DNA from: Romanomermis culicivorax
Taxonomy: Eukaryota > Nematoda > Enoplea > Mermithida > Mermithidae
Length of the DNA: 64,000 nucleotides
Direction of reading: 5' to 3'
NCBI GenBank assembly: GCA_963922205.1
Contig: CAWUHX010000538.1
Span: 1 to 64,000 of the forward strand
This document shows positions 55,577 to 64,000 of the stretch, one piece after another. The first letter of the stretch is position 1, and each line of letters starts with the position of its first letter. Below the pieces are notes generated by a model. The model made no database searches. It was not told where the DNA came from and saw nothing but the letters and a program-made list of their open reading frames with translations. The translations under genes were made by a program, and so were the position numbers.

Positions 55577-57508
55577 CTAATACGGGTGCTGGCGTCGACC
55601 TTGTCGTTCCAGTCTCTCACAGTTCCAGCGATTTGCGTAAAAGCGCAAATGTGCGTAGGCGTAATCGCGGAGTAGCGGTTGCACTTTGTCGTCCGGGAAT
55701 TGTCGGGCGATGTCGTACGATCGCGAAAAACAAAATAAGTCGTGGATCTTGCACCACGGGTTCACTTCGTTGGCGAACCGAATCTTGAAGGCGTTTAAAG
55801 CCTCGACGGTTTCTCGTTCGACGCGGGCCTCCATTTCTCGTCGTCGGTCTCCAGCGCGTGGCAACGGTTCACGCGGTGTCTCATTTTGTTGCAGCGACTG
55901 TTGTTGTTGTGGCTGCGGCTGGGGTTGCGGTTCCTCGGGGGCGCCTTGATAATTGCGCGGCGGTGGCGGAAACATCCTCCCAGCGGGCGTCGAAACGTCC
56001 TTCGGTTGCTGTGATAAGGCGTCAAAAATTCGATTATGCAAATGAGGGGAAATTGATGAACTTCTGTGACTAGGTGACTGTAGTTTCCAATCCTCATTCT
56101 CAGTTAAACTAAATGATTCTATCTCTGTTTCTTTTTCTTCCTCATTTTCATGCTTCCTGATCTTTCTCAAACGTTTTTCATTCAGAGGGTCACTGATCTC
56201 ATGACTGTTCTCAATTGAACTTTGCTCAAAGTGCCTCTTCCTTGATTCGGTTATTGATTCATCAATTTGAAAGCCTCCTTCTGCTCGAGTTTCAGGTGTC
56301 TTGTGTCTGAACTCACGGTTCCTTGCTGACTTCAATTCAGTATCTGTCTGATCTCTCAGTTTTCGATTAACTACAGGAATTCTGTAGGAATTCATGTCTG
56401 TGGTTTCAATAAGTTCTAGATCTGTTTCTTTATTGACATGCTTTCTTAAGTTGGTGACTGTATCACTAGTTTCTCTTCTAACAGAGGTTTCATAAATTCC
56501 GATTGGTTGGGGTAGCATTGGGATTGCTAATAATCGTTTCTGATCAGCTACTAGATGTTGCAAGTTAGAAAAAATTGGATAATAAGCATCTAATGCCAAA
56601 TAAAGATCTAAGGTGACTAGTGATTTTAATGCAGCATAATGAATATGTTTCTCAGTGGTTTCAACAGCTGGCCAATTTGGTTCTTCCTCAAAGGTTGGGC
56701 CGAAAATGTGTTGAACCATAGAGGGAAGGGTTGGTTTCACTGTTTCAGGTGAAAAGGGTAAACCTAAGAGCTTGCAAAGTGTGATGTCTTCTGGGGTGTC
56801 AAATTTAGCATATTTTTCGTGCAAAAATTGCTTAGTGTTACTGTGTCTCAGTGCAGTCCAAATTCTTTTTGAATCGGCTGATGTTTGATAGGTTACTATA
56901 TCTTCTGTAAATGTAGATATTGCACGGGCATCCTCTTGGGCGCCAAAGCCTACTGTCAACAGGGTATCTGATATCAAATGTGCAAGTGGAGTAGCTATGC
57001 AACGCATTTTGGTAATATCAAAAACAACTGTGGTTCCATCAAATCGGGTAACTTGAATTGTAGCTAGAATCGGATTCGTATGCTCAGTTCCTGCTTCTAT
57101 TTTGTACAAAGATTGAATGCCTTCTGGCCAATCCTCATAAGGTCTCTTGTCTCTTAAGCAGGTTGTGCTTATGGCGACCAAACCAGGTCGGTTAATGTCT
57201 CTTAGTAACATGTTACACAAAAGGTTACACTGATCTACTGTAGTACAGTGTGTGTATCTTCCTTTCAAAGGGGTACGACCAAGCTCAGTTGCAAAATAGT
57301 CTAACATGTTGCTCCTCATTTCTAATAAAGATAGGCCTACTTCGGGTAACACGGCGACGTTCAACTGTAAACCTTCGTCGTCGGACGAATGGTTGCTGTT
57401 GGCCTCGTCCGGGCTGCTGCTGCTGCTGCTACTGTGGGCGGCAGCAGTCGACGGTCCCGCTTTTTCCAATCGTCGTCGGCGGTTGCGTTGGCGACGTAAT
57501 CGATACAT
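55577..57508 (-). CDS. TE3 ORF3: degenerate DEDDy exonuclease-like protein
   Basis: The frame is open from 57571, but ATG 57508 is preferred: it opens a basic segment (MYRLRRQRNRRRR) and an acceptor-like TTTACAG lies upstream. About 643 codons. The exonuclease fold can be followed: Exo I position LVAISTTCLRD near 57180 (Ser and Thr where Asp and Glu are expected), strand ATIQVTRFDGTTVVFDITKM, Exo II LLTVGFGAQEDARAI near 56930 (Asp retained), Exo III LYLALDAYYPIF near 56590 (Y-x3-D retained). The C-terminal half is low-complexity (Arg/Glu/Gln/Pro) and ends in a Cys/Trp/Tyr-rich region. With Exo I lost it is probably not catalytic but may bind RNA or act as a decoy (inference). TE2 has the intact version. 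Confidence 0.65.
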   Translation of the reverse strand: MYRLRRQRNRRRRLEKAGPSTAAAHSSSSSSSPDEANSNHSSDDEGLQLNVAVLPEVGLSLLEMRSNMLDYFATELGRTPLKGRYTHCTTVDQCNLLCNMLLRDINRPGLVAISTTCLRDKRPYEDWPEGIQSLYKIEAGTEHTNPILATIQVTRFDGTTVVFDITKMRCIATPLAHLISDTLLTVGFGAQEDARAISTFTEDIVTYQTSADSKRIWTALRHSNTKQFLHEKYAKFDTPEDITLCKLLGLPFSPETVKPTLPSMVQHIFGPTFEEEPNWPAVETTEKHIHYAALKSLVTLDLYLALDAYYPIFSNLQHLVADQKRLLAIPMLPQPIGIYETSVRRETSDTVTNLRKHVNKETDLELIETTDMNSYRIPVVNRKLRDQTDTELKSARNREFRHKTPETRAEGGFQIDESITESRKRHFEQSSIENSHEISDPLNEKRLRKIRKHENEEEKETEIESFSLTENEDWKLQSPSHRSSSISPHLHNRIFDALSQQPKDVSTPAGRMFPPPPRNYQGAPEEPQPQPQPQQQQSLQQNETPREPLPRAGDRRREMEARVERETVEALNAFKIRFANEVNPWCKIHDLFCFSRSYDIARQFPDDKVQPLLRDYAYAHLRFYANRWNCERLERQGRRQHPY

Positions 57509-57571
57509 AATCCAAAAAATAATAAATTCGTCGAAATAGTAAACAATTTCTGTAAACAAAAATACAAACAA

Positions 57572-57908
57572 AAATAAAATTTACAGTATACAGTGGCGAT
57601 AATTAATGAAGATGTCTTATTAAATTTCAAAAAGTATTTTTGGATGATGAATAATTACAAATAAAATATTTAGCTCAACGGAAAAATAACTTGGTGGAAA
57701 AACAGAGCAAAAATAACTTGGTAAAAACGAAGCTACTCGCAACAGGTAAAAGTAATAAAAATGAGAAAAATATGGGCGATGCTCCTGCAAAAAGTTACTT
57801 TAGAGGCATATGAAAAATGACTAATGGACAGGGAAAATGAAGATGAAAAGTTACACGGGCAAATTTTTCATGCAAAATATGTACAAGCATTTTTTTTCAT
57901 ACGTAGTT
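57572..57908 (-). other. TE3 spacer between pol and ORF3
   Basis: 337 bp, AT-rich, no ORF. Probably contains the acceptor for a spliced ORF3 mRNA (TTTACAG near 57550). Confidence 0.5.
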
Positions 57909-60900
57909 TCACAAAGAGCTGGTGCTCGTTCTGCTGCGGCAGAATGGCACCGGTGTATAAATCGAAAAGATGTGAGCCTCTTTTTGCATATTTTGTTTCA
58001 ATGTGGGGTCTGTTGCATTCCTTATGGGTTTTTCTGTTTCTGTTACTTTATTCGAATGTTTCTCAGCTAGGGCACTTTTTTTCTTAAGTAGATTCATATG
58101 TACCCACTCAGCTCGTGTTTCTCGTCCATTAGGTAGATTTATCTGCACTATCGGGGGTTTCACATCTAAAACTTTATAGGGGCCTTGCCACGGAAAGGTA
58201 AATTTTGGTGAGTGGCGTAGTTTCACCGTAGGATTATATTTGAAAACTTCATCTCCTTTCTGCACATGTAGTTCGTGTTGTTTCTTATCATACTGTAACT
58301 TTTGGGTTTCTTGAGCTTTCTCAATGTTTTTTCTTGCAGATTCCCACGCCTCGGCCAAAAATCGTTGGAATTGGTCGCCGTATTCGTCGAGATCAATACG
58401 ATAGCGGCTCGGTTGGAACGTCAATGCGGCGTCGATCGGCAAATTCGGATGGCGCCCAAATAAAAGAAAAAAAGGTGAGTATTTTGTTGATTTTTGTGGC
58501 GTACTATTGTATGCAAAACAGGCATACGGTAGGTATATATCCCAATCTGTATGCTTGTTATTGACATACATGGAAATCATGGTAGCTAGTGTCTTATTAA
58601 ATCTTTCTGTAAGGCCATCTGTCTGTGGGTGATAAGGGGTTGTGTTGACTTTTCGGGTGCCACATAATTCACAAATTTTGAGCACTAATGCTGACAAAAA
58701 ATTTGCTCCTTTGTCTGACAAAAGAACAAGGGGGGCACCAAAGCGCAAAACGATTTCTGTAACAAAGATTTTTGCTGTAGTTTCTGCTGTTCCATCTGGT
58801 ATGGCTACTGCGGTTGCATACTTAGTTAGATATTCTGTGAAAACAATGGCATATTTGTTTCCATTTTCTGTCATTGGTAAGGGTCCTAATATGTCAACAG
58901 CTATTCTATCAAAAGGTCCTGTTACGGGTATGGGTACCAAAGGTGCCTTTGTTCTCTTCCCTGTCGTTTTCTTCATTGTGCAACTGATACATTTTTCACA
59001 ATGTAACTGGGTTTCTTTATACATTCCTGGCCAAAAATAATGAGTTCTTATTCTGGCTAAGGTTCTAACAAATCCTAAGTGACCGGAAAAAACATCATCG
59101 TGACAAGCTTCTAAAATTTCTTCTACCATGCTTCTGGGTATGACTAACTTAGGTTCGGTTTCTGGTGCCTTAGGTATACGGTACAAAATATTTTCACTGA
59201 TCACGTAATCATCACTCGTGAGTTGCACATGTTGCATTTCTCTGAACTCAACTGGTAACTGATTAAATAGTATATACTCAAGGTACTTTCTACAAAATTC
59301 ATCTTTCTGTTGTGCTTCTCGAATCTTTGTTAGCATCTCTTGAGTCTCATTGGCACTGGTAACTGCAGCACAAATGGGGTTTCTTGAAAGGGCATCGGCA
59401 TTCTTATTCACTCGTCCAGGTCTATGCTTAATATTGAGTTCCTGAAATTCTTGAAGGGCTAATCCCCACCTTGCAATTCGTCCAGAGGGATTTGGTTTCG
59501 AAAAGACACTACTTAGGGCTGAGTGATCTGTGTAAACGGTAACTCTCTGTTGATAAAGATACTGTCGGAAATGTTTCACTGCCCAGACGACAGCTAAAGC
59601 TTCTTGTTCGGTAACTGAATAGTTTCTTTCTGCTTTGCTCAAACTTCGACTAGCAAAAGCGATAGGTTGCTCTCCATTTTTGGTCTGTTGTGAAAGCACT
59701 GCACCAATACCTTCTATAGATGCATCAGTGTATAGTATGAATGCATTGTGAAAGTCTGGGTGAATAAGTAAGGGTGATGTAACAAGGGCGTTCTTCAAGG
59801 TTTCAAAACTTTCGTGACATACTGATGTCCAGTCATATTTCTGATTAAGTTTCAAAAGTTGATGAAGAGGGTACGCTTTTCTGGCAAAGTTTCTGATAAA
59901 TCGGCGATAGTAGCTTGCTAAACCTAAAAAACTACGTAACTGGTCAACATTTTTTGGAGTCGGAAATTGTTTCACTGCTTTTATCTTTTCTTCATCCGGT
60001 CGAATTCCAGTTGCTGAGATTTGGTGACCAAGGTACGAAATTTCTGACTGCAAGAAGTGACATTTCTCGAGTCTAAGTTTCAATCCTGCATTTTGTAATC
60101 TTTGAAAAACTTCTTCCAATCGTTCAAGGTGTTCCTCAAAAGTTCTTCCAAAAATTAATACATCATCTAAGTAAACTAAACAGGTTGACCACTGTAATCC
60201 ACTCAAAACTAAATCCATAAGTCTCTGAAAAGTTGCGGGTGCATTACATAATCCAAATGGCACTACTGAAAATTCAAATAGTCCATTGTAAGTTATAAAT
60301 GCTGTCTTTTCTCTGTCTTTTCCAGCAACGGGTATCTGCCAGTATCCCCATGCTTGATCAAGTGTCGAGAATAGGGTGGCTCCATGTACAGCATCAAAAA
60401 TGTCATCTATCCTAGGTAACGGGTAACTGTCTTTCTTGGTGACACTGTTGAGTTTCCGGTAATCTACACAAAAGCGAAATCCTCCTGTCTTCTTGGGCAC
60501 CAGAACCACTGGGCTGGCCCACGGACTTTGTGAGGGTTTGATCACTCCTTTCTCAAGCATCTTATTGATTTCCTCATCAATGGCTTCTCGTTGCTTGTAG
60601 GGTACTCTATAGGGTATCTGCCTAATTGGTCGGTTGTCTCCAGTATCAATCGTATGTTCTGCTAAGTTAGTTTTTCCTAAATCTGTTTCATCTCTGGCAA
60701 AAAGTGAAGAGAATCGGGCGAGTAACTGTCGAAATTGATGACCTTGCTTAGGGCTAAGTTTCGCCTGTTTGATTTCCTCATTGATCACTTCTAAAACTTG
60801 TTCTGGTATCGTACTTTTGTTTCTTGTTTCACTCTCCTGACCTATAGTCGAAGCAATGACCTGACATTGGGGTGTTTCAAAGGTTTTGTTGCATGACCAT

Positions 60901-63900
60901 GGCTGTCTATATACTCGAACTTTCCCTACTTTAGTGTTTCTATACAGAATAATGGGTGTATTGGTGACATTCAGTACACTGACTGGTATGATTCCATCAT
61001 CTGGTCGCACTAAACATGAAGCGACTTGTAACTGAAATCGATTTAAAAATTGTGGGATTGGTTCAAAAATTAATGAGTCAAATTTGGCATATGGGGCTTC
61101 TAACCTAGCTGTAACAAAACTAATCGATCTGGGAGCCAAAGTTATGGTCTCATCTAGAACAGCGATTCCACGTGAGGTCTCTGGTAGATAGATCTTAGTG
61201 TTTTTCATGGGTACTGATATGTTTCCAAAATCAATCTGAGCTTTCTTCCACTGTAAATCAGTTTTAGCAAATCGACGTAAATAATCGGTTCCAAGCAACA
61301 AATCATATGTCGAATCTTTAACTACATGAACTCTTAAAAATTCTGCTGGGGCTACTACAGAATTTGCGATATTAAGTGACACTTTGATCCAACATGATGC
61401 TACAACCTCAGTAGTGACGTTATTAAACACTCTAAATCCTGGTATCACAGCGGGTAACAAATTGTATCCTCTCCGAGTAACTAAATCTAAACCTATCAGT
61501 GAAATATCTGATCCACTGTCAATAAGGGTTGTAACTGGGACTTCAAAGTCTTCATTAATCCAAACCTCGATAGTTGGGCATCGATCTTGACACAAACCGC
61601 TGTGGTTAGCGACAGTTGGTAAATTATTCCTCATCTTGGGTTTCTTTGGGGTGACTATCGGTTCAAGTGCCTGAACTATAACTTTTCCTAATGAATCAAG
61701 TTCAACGTCCTCATAATCTGTTCCTTTCGCCTGTGACACATTCTGAATCTCGGTTACATTATCATTCCTGTTGGTTTCTTTCACATGACTGATCTGATCG
61801 GTTGCTCCTTGGGTTTCTACACATTGTTTCAAGGTTGAGAACTTTACAATAGGTTGTTTCATTCGTTTTGGGAACCATTTTCTTTGGGTAAAATAACTCG
61901 GACATGCACAAGTCTTTTTCCGCAGGTATCTTTGTAAAATAAGCCAGGTTACTGTGGCAACACCAGCTAAGATCAAAAGAACTATCAACACGTTGAGTAT
62001 CAATTGTAGTGGTCCTGATACCAAGTAATTAGTGAAATTAATCAGATTATTGGTTCCAGTGGTGGCAATGTGTTCAAGTGAATTGGTTGCTCCTTCTGTG
62101 ACTTCTGCAATGGCCTTCCCAGTACCAGCCAAAGTTTGATAAACTACTGATGGATCAAGTGCTAAATTAGCTGTATACTTAACTAGTCTATCTAAAGTTC
62201 CTTCAAAAACGCTCAGTTTCGAAAAGTAACTCCTCATGAGTCCAAAAGTATGAAGAATTCCAGTCTGTTGATCATGGAAATATGATGGTGAATTAAACGT
62301 TTGTAACTTATAGCTTCCTGTCCATGAGATGTCGAATGGAACACTGGTTACATGTACCGGTCCTGAACTAGTTTTCCAACCTTCTTGAGGGTCATTATAC
62401 AATCCTATAGTATGGTGGTTGCAGTCTACAATGGGTGCTTGATCTAAAAGATCATGGGAGCCGGGTACAACAAAGTAGGTGAGGTTTCTCGCTAAAATTG
62501 GTAGATAAGCGTAGCATGTATCGTTGATTCGGTAATCCCAAAAAAATTGATCGGGTATGATTTTAACACATTCCCATATCATGAGAGCTTGACCAGCAAA
62601 AGTAGCAACTATGTCATTTCTCATGAGTAAAGCACGAGCACCTAGAGTTGGATCTAACTTGAGTAACTGCCAAATCATCTTTAGGTGTCTCTCTGCAGAA
62701 TGACAAAGTTCAAGCCATACTGTTCGAAATAGCTTTGATTCTTGTTCCATGATCTTATCATACAAATACTGTATCTTAGCATTTTGCGGGTCTCTATCAG
62801 TAGGTTCAGCTTCTCTCTCTGGGGTGACTATTGAAATAGAATCCTGAAGTTCACTAAGGTTTCTTGTAAACTGTAAAATCGGACCTTGTTCAGTTTCATA
62901 GGCAAAGGTCAAGTGGCATATATTTGTAGGTCTAAATAAAGTAAAAGCTCCTTGTATCGCCTCAATAATTATATGGTTTCTGATTAGGTGACCAATATAT
63001 TCTCCAATCTTCTCAATCGAACACTGTTCCACTAAAATAGTTGAGTTCCAAATTATAGTTCCTCCTGAATTCACGCATTGTCCAGCATTTGGCGGACATC
63101 CTCCTGTATCTCCTAGGTCGCTGATAGTGGTTTTCTTATCTACTGTTGCAATGGTGCCTACCTCAATCAAAAAATTAACTATCGATTGACAAAAATCTTG
63201 GCAACACCATCTGTATCTCAAGTTGAGGGTGTTATTGGTGACCCAAACTCCATGCTGAAGTTCTCTCAATGGTTGACCTCTATACTCTTTATCATCCCAT
63301 GCCTGTCGACAGGTTCCAGGTGTTACTGTTTCTTGTTCTGTGGAATCGAGAACAATTCCTCGTGATCCAAAAAATCCGGTGTTCGTACAAATGGTTCTGT
63401 TTCTCAACAAACATCGTACTGCTTGAATTCTGCTCATATGGCCATTAGCTGACCAGACGCTCAATTCGAGTTCCTTCTTTTCTGTGCCGAACAAAGGCGG
63501 AGGGCGACAAGGTACATGTTTCGGTATAGCAATTGCTCGGCCTCCTCGTGACATTCCACACTGATAGTAAGGCTCAGAAGTAGCTCTACCAATCAAAAAT
63601 GAAAGAAAAATCAAAATGACTAAAATAAAGAAATTACTAGCTGTAGGTAGTCTGAAATTGGTTAAAAATGGTTTCATAAATCTTATAAAAGATCTCCAGT
63701 TAACTGATCTTCTAGGTCTGGAAATTCTTCCATTCCTCCATCTATGTCTGTTTCTGTTTCTCCTGCTCCTTCTAATTTGCATAACGGGACTAAATGTATT
63801 GAGTGGCGCTCTATAAGATCCAAACTGATCATCATTAGTTTCATTCTCAGATTCCGAGTTATGATCAAAATTATAGTTTCCTTCTCTGTATGGTAACATA

Positions 63901-63998
63901 GGTGGAACATGAGCTAATAAGCGTCCAAAATTGTCCCGGGTGTCTCGTCTTTCGCTGTGACCTTCAGTATCATGTAACACATTCGATTGCCTGCCCAT
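57909..63998 (-). CDS. TE3 envelope-protease-RT-RNase H-integrase polyprotein
   Basis: One uninterrupted ORF; the first ATG is two bases from the window edge, so the real start may lie further out. Residues 1-115: Arg-rich. About 120-137: signal/anchor (FFILVILIFLSFLIG). About 142-650: Cys-rich ectodomain (CGMSRGGRAIAIPKHVPC, CTNTGFFGSRGIV, YRWCCQDFC, DPTLGARALL) with several N-glycosylation sites. About 661-686: transmembrane (LNVLIVLLILAGVATVTWLI). Then a linker, protease LIDSGSDISLIG (about 824), RT with FRFCVDYRKLN (1179), LFSTLDQAWGYWQ and catalytic YLDD (1275), RNase H YTDASIEGIGAV (1424), integrase HHCC (..CEKCISC.., 1669), D1701, D1760, E1797 and a GPY end (PWQGPYKVL). Pol belongs to Ty3/gypsy. 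Envelope placed before pol and in frame with it is highly unusual; normally env is a separate gene after pol. Confidence 0.92.
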   Translation of the reverse strand: MGRQSNVLHDTEGHSERRDTRDNFGRLLAHVPPMLPYREGNYNFDHNSESENETNDDQFGSYRAPLNTFSPVMQIRRSRRNRNRHRWRNGRISRPRRSVNWRSFIRFMKPFLTNFRLPTASNFFILVILIFLSFLIGRATSEPYYQCGMSRGGRAIAIPKHVPCRPPPLFGTEKKELELSVWSANGHMSRIQAVRCLLRNRTICTNTGFFGSRGIVLDSTEQETVTPGTCRQAWDDKEYRGQPLRELQHGVWVTNNTLNLRYRWCCQDFCQSIVNFLIEVGTIATVDKKTTISDLGDTGGCPPNAGQCVNSGGTIIWNSTILVEQCSIEKIGEYIGHLIRNHIIIEAIQGAFTLFRPTNICHLTFAYETEQGPILQFTRNLSELQDSISIVTPEREAEPTDRDPQNAKIQYLYDKIMEQESKLFRTVWLELCHSAERHLKMIWQLLKLDPTLGARALLMRNDIVATFAGQALMIWECVKIIPDQFFWDYRINDTCYAYLPILARNLTYFVVPGSHDLLDQAPIVDCNHHTIGLYNDPQEGWKTSSGPVHVTSVPFDISWTGSYKLQTFNSPSYFHDQQTGILHTFGLMRSYFSKLSVFEGTLDRLVKYTANLALDPSVVYQTLAGTGKAIAEVTEGATNSLEHIATTGTNNLINFTNYLVSGPLQLILNVLIVLLILAGVATVTWLILQRYLRKKTCACPSYFTQRKWFPKRMKQPIVKFSTLKQCVETQGATDQISHVKETNRNDNVTEIQNVSQAKGTDYEDVELDSLGKVIVQALEPIVTPKKPKMRNNLPTVANHSGLCQDRCPTIEVWINEDFEVPVTTLIDSGSDISLIGLDLVTRRGYNLLPAVIPGFRVFNNVTTEVVASCWIKVSLNIANSVVAPAEFLRVHVVKDSTYDLLLGTDYLRRFAKTDLQWKKAQIDFGNISVPMKNTKIYLPETSRGIAVLDETITLAPRSISFVTARLEAPYAKFDSLIFEPIPQFLNRFQLQVASCLVRPDDGIIPVSVLNVTNTPIILYRNTKVGKVRVYRQPWSCNKTFETPQCQVIASTIGQESETRNKSTIPEQVLEVINEEIKQAKLSPKQGHQFRQLLARFSSLFARDETDLGKTNLAEHTIDTGDNRPIRQIPYRVPYKQREAIDEEINKMLEKGVIKPSQSPWASPVVLVPKKTGGFRFCVDYRKLNSVTKKDSYPLPRIDDIFDAVHGATLFSTLDQAWGYWQIPVAGKDREKTAFITYNGLFEFSVVPFGLCNAPATFQRLMDLVLSGLQWSTCLVYLDDVLIFGRTFEEHLERLEEVFQRLQNAGLKLRLEKCHFLQSEISYLGHQISATGIRPDEEKIKAVKQFPTPKNVDQLRSFLGLASYYRRFIRNFARKAYPLHQLLKLNQKYDWTSVCHESFETLKNALVTSPLLIHPDFHNAFILYTDASIEGIGAVLSQQTKNGEQPIAFASRSLSKAERNYSVTEQEALAVVWAVKHFRQYLYQQRVTVYTDHSALSSVFSKPNPSGRIARWGLALQEFQELNIKHRPGRVNKNADALSRNPICAAVTSANETQEMLTKIREAQQKDEFCRKYLEYILFNQLPVEFREMQHVQLTSDDYVISENILYRIPKAPETEPKLVIPRSMVEEILEACHDDVFSGHLGFVRTLARIRTHYFWPGMYKETQLHCEKCISCTMKKTTGKRTKAPLVPIPVTGPFDRIAVDILGPLPMTENGNKYAIVFTEYLTKYATAVAIPDGTAETTAKIFVTEIVLRFGAPLVLLSDKGANFLSALVLKICELCGTRKVNTTPYHPQTDGLTERFNKTLATMISMYVNNKHTDWDIYLPYACFAYNSTPQKSTKYSPFFLLFGRHPNLPIDAALTFQPSRYRIDLDEYGDQFQRFLAEAWESARKNIEKAQETQKLQYDKKQHELHVQKGDEVFKYNPTVKLRHSPKFTFPWQGPYKVLDVKPPIVQINLPNGRETRAEWVHMNLLKKKSALAEKHSNKVTETEKPIRNATDPTLKQNMQKEAHIFSIYTPVPFCRSRTSTSSL

Positions 63999-64000
63999 TC

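Larger units (their letters stand above)
55140..64000 (-). mobile_element. TE3: Ty3/gypsy-type element with env-pol fusion and ORF3 (5' end outside window)
   Basis: Minus strand: a 2,029-codon env-PR-RT-RH-IN frame (63998-57909), a 337-bp spacer, ORF3 (57508-55577), then a purine-rich 3' region. There are no internal stops or frameshifts in almost 8 kb of coding sequence, in contrast to TE1 and TE2, so this copy looks young. Gag must lie beyond 64000. The 3' LTR is only tentatively placed. Confidence 0.85.

Overview
The window looks like the genome of a small animal, most probably a nematode. The evidence is short GT-AG introns (45-150 nt), C-type-lectin-like genes, a single-exon serpentine receptor, and interstitial runs of TTAGGC, the nematode telomere unit. 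Bases 1-25 match a PCR amplification adapter used in ultra-low-input library preparation, so the window starts on a technical artefact. Nothing looks prokaryotic. The assignment to nematodes is inference; the features themselves are read from the sequence.

Layout. 0-13 kb: host DNA with a small two-exon gene (minus, 3.9-5.4 kb), its inverted and broken paralogue (plus, 11.9-13.0 kb), two C-type-lectin-like genes between them (minus, 10.3-11.4 kb), a 97-bp tandem array (7.0-7.85 kb) and a 1.6-kb element with 200-bp inverted arms (8.0-9.7 kb). 13.3-18.1 kb (minus): TE1, a decayed LTR retroelement with gag fused to an envelope-like glycoprotein; pol and most of the 3' LTR are deleted. 19.3-34.0 kb (plus): TE2, a complete 14.66-kb Ty3/gypsy element with 622-bp LTRs, a 4-bp target duplication, a gag-PR-RT-RH-IN frame broken by three TGA codons, and a very long third ORF that begins with a DEDDy 3'-5' exonuclease domain and ends in an Arg/Gly-rich tail. 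34-47 kb: a serpentine receptor gene (39.0-40.0 kb), several MITE-like elements and minisatellite inverted repeats. 47.3-51.7 kb: a frame-broken remnant resembling the repeat-rich tail of large bacterial-type toxins, split by an intact 2,041-bp hAT transposon with perfect 8-bp target duplications. 52-54 kb: a fragment of a TE2 relative and a 1-kb AT-rich minisatellite. 54.35-55.05 kb: a small multi-exon plus-strand gene. 55-64 kb (minus, running off the window): TE3, an apparently intact Ty3/gypsy element in which the envelope lies upstream of, and in frame with, PR-RT-RH-IN in one 2,029-codon ORF, followed by an ORF3 with a degenerate DEDDy exonuclease fold.

The main point of interest is the retroelement architecture. 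TE1 and TE3 share a homologous envelope-like glycoprotein placed between gag and pol instead of downstream of pol. TE2 and TE3, whose pol sequences are clearly distinct, both carry a third ORF with a DEDDy exonuclease-type domain. It keeps its acidic Exo I residues in TE2 and has lost them in TE3. In TE1 and TE2 all twelve in-frame stops are TGA or TAG and can be explained by C-to-T change of CGA or CAG codons; none is TAA.
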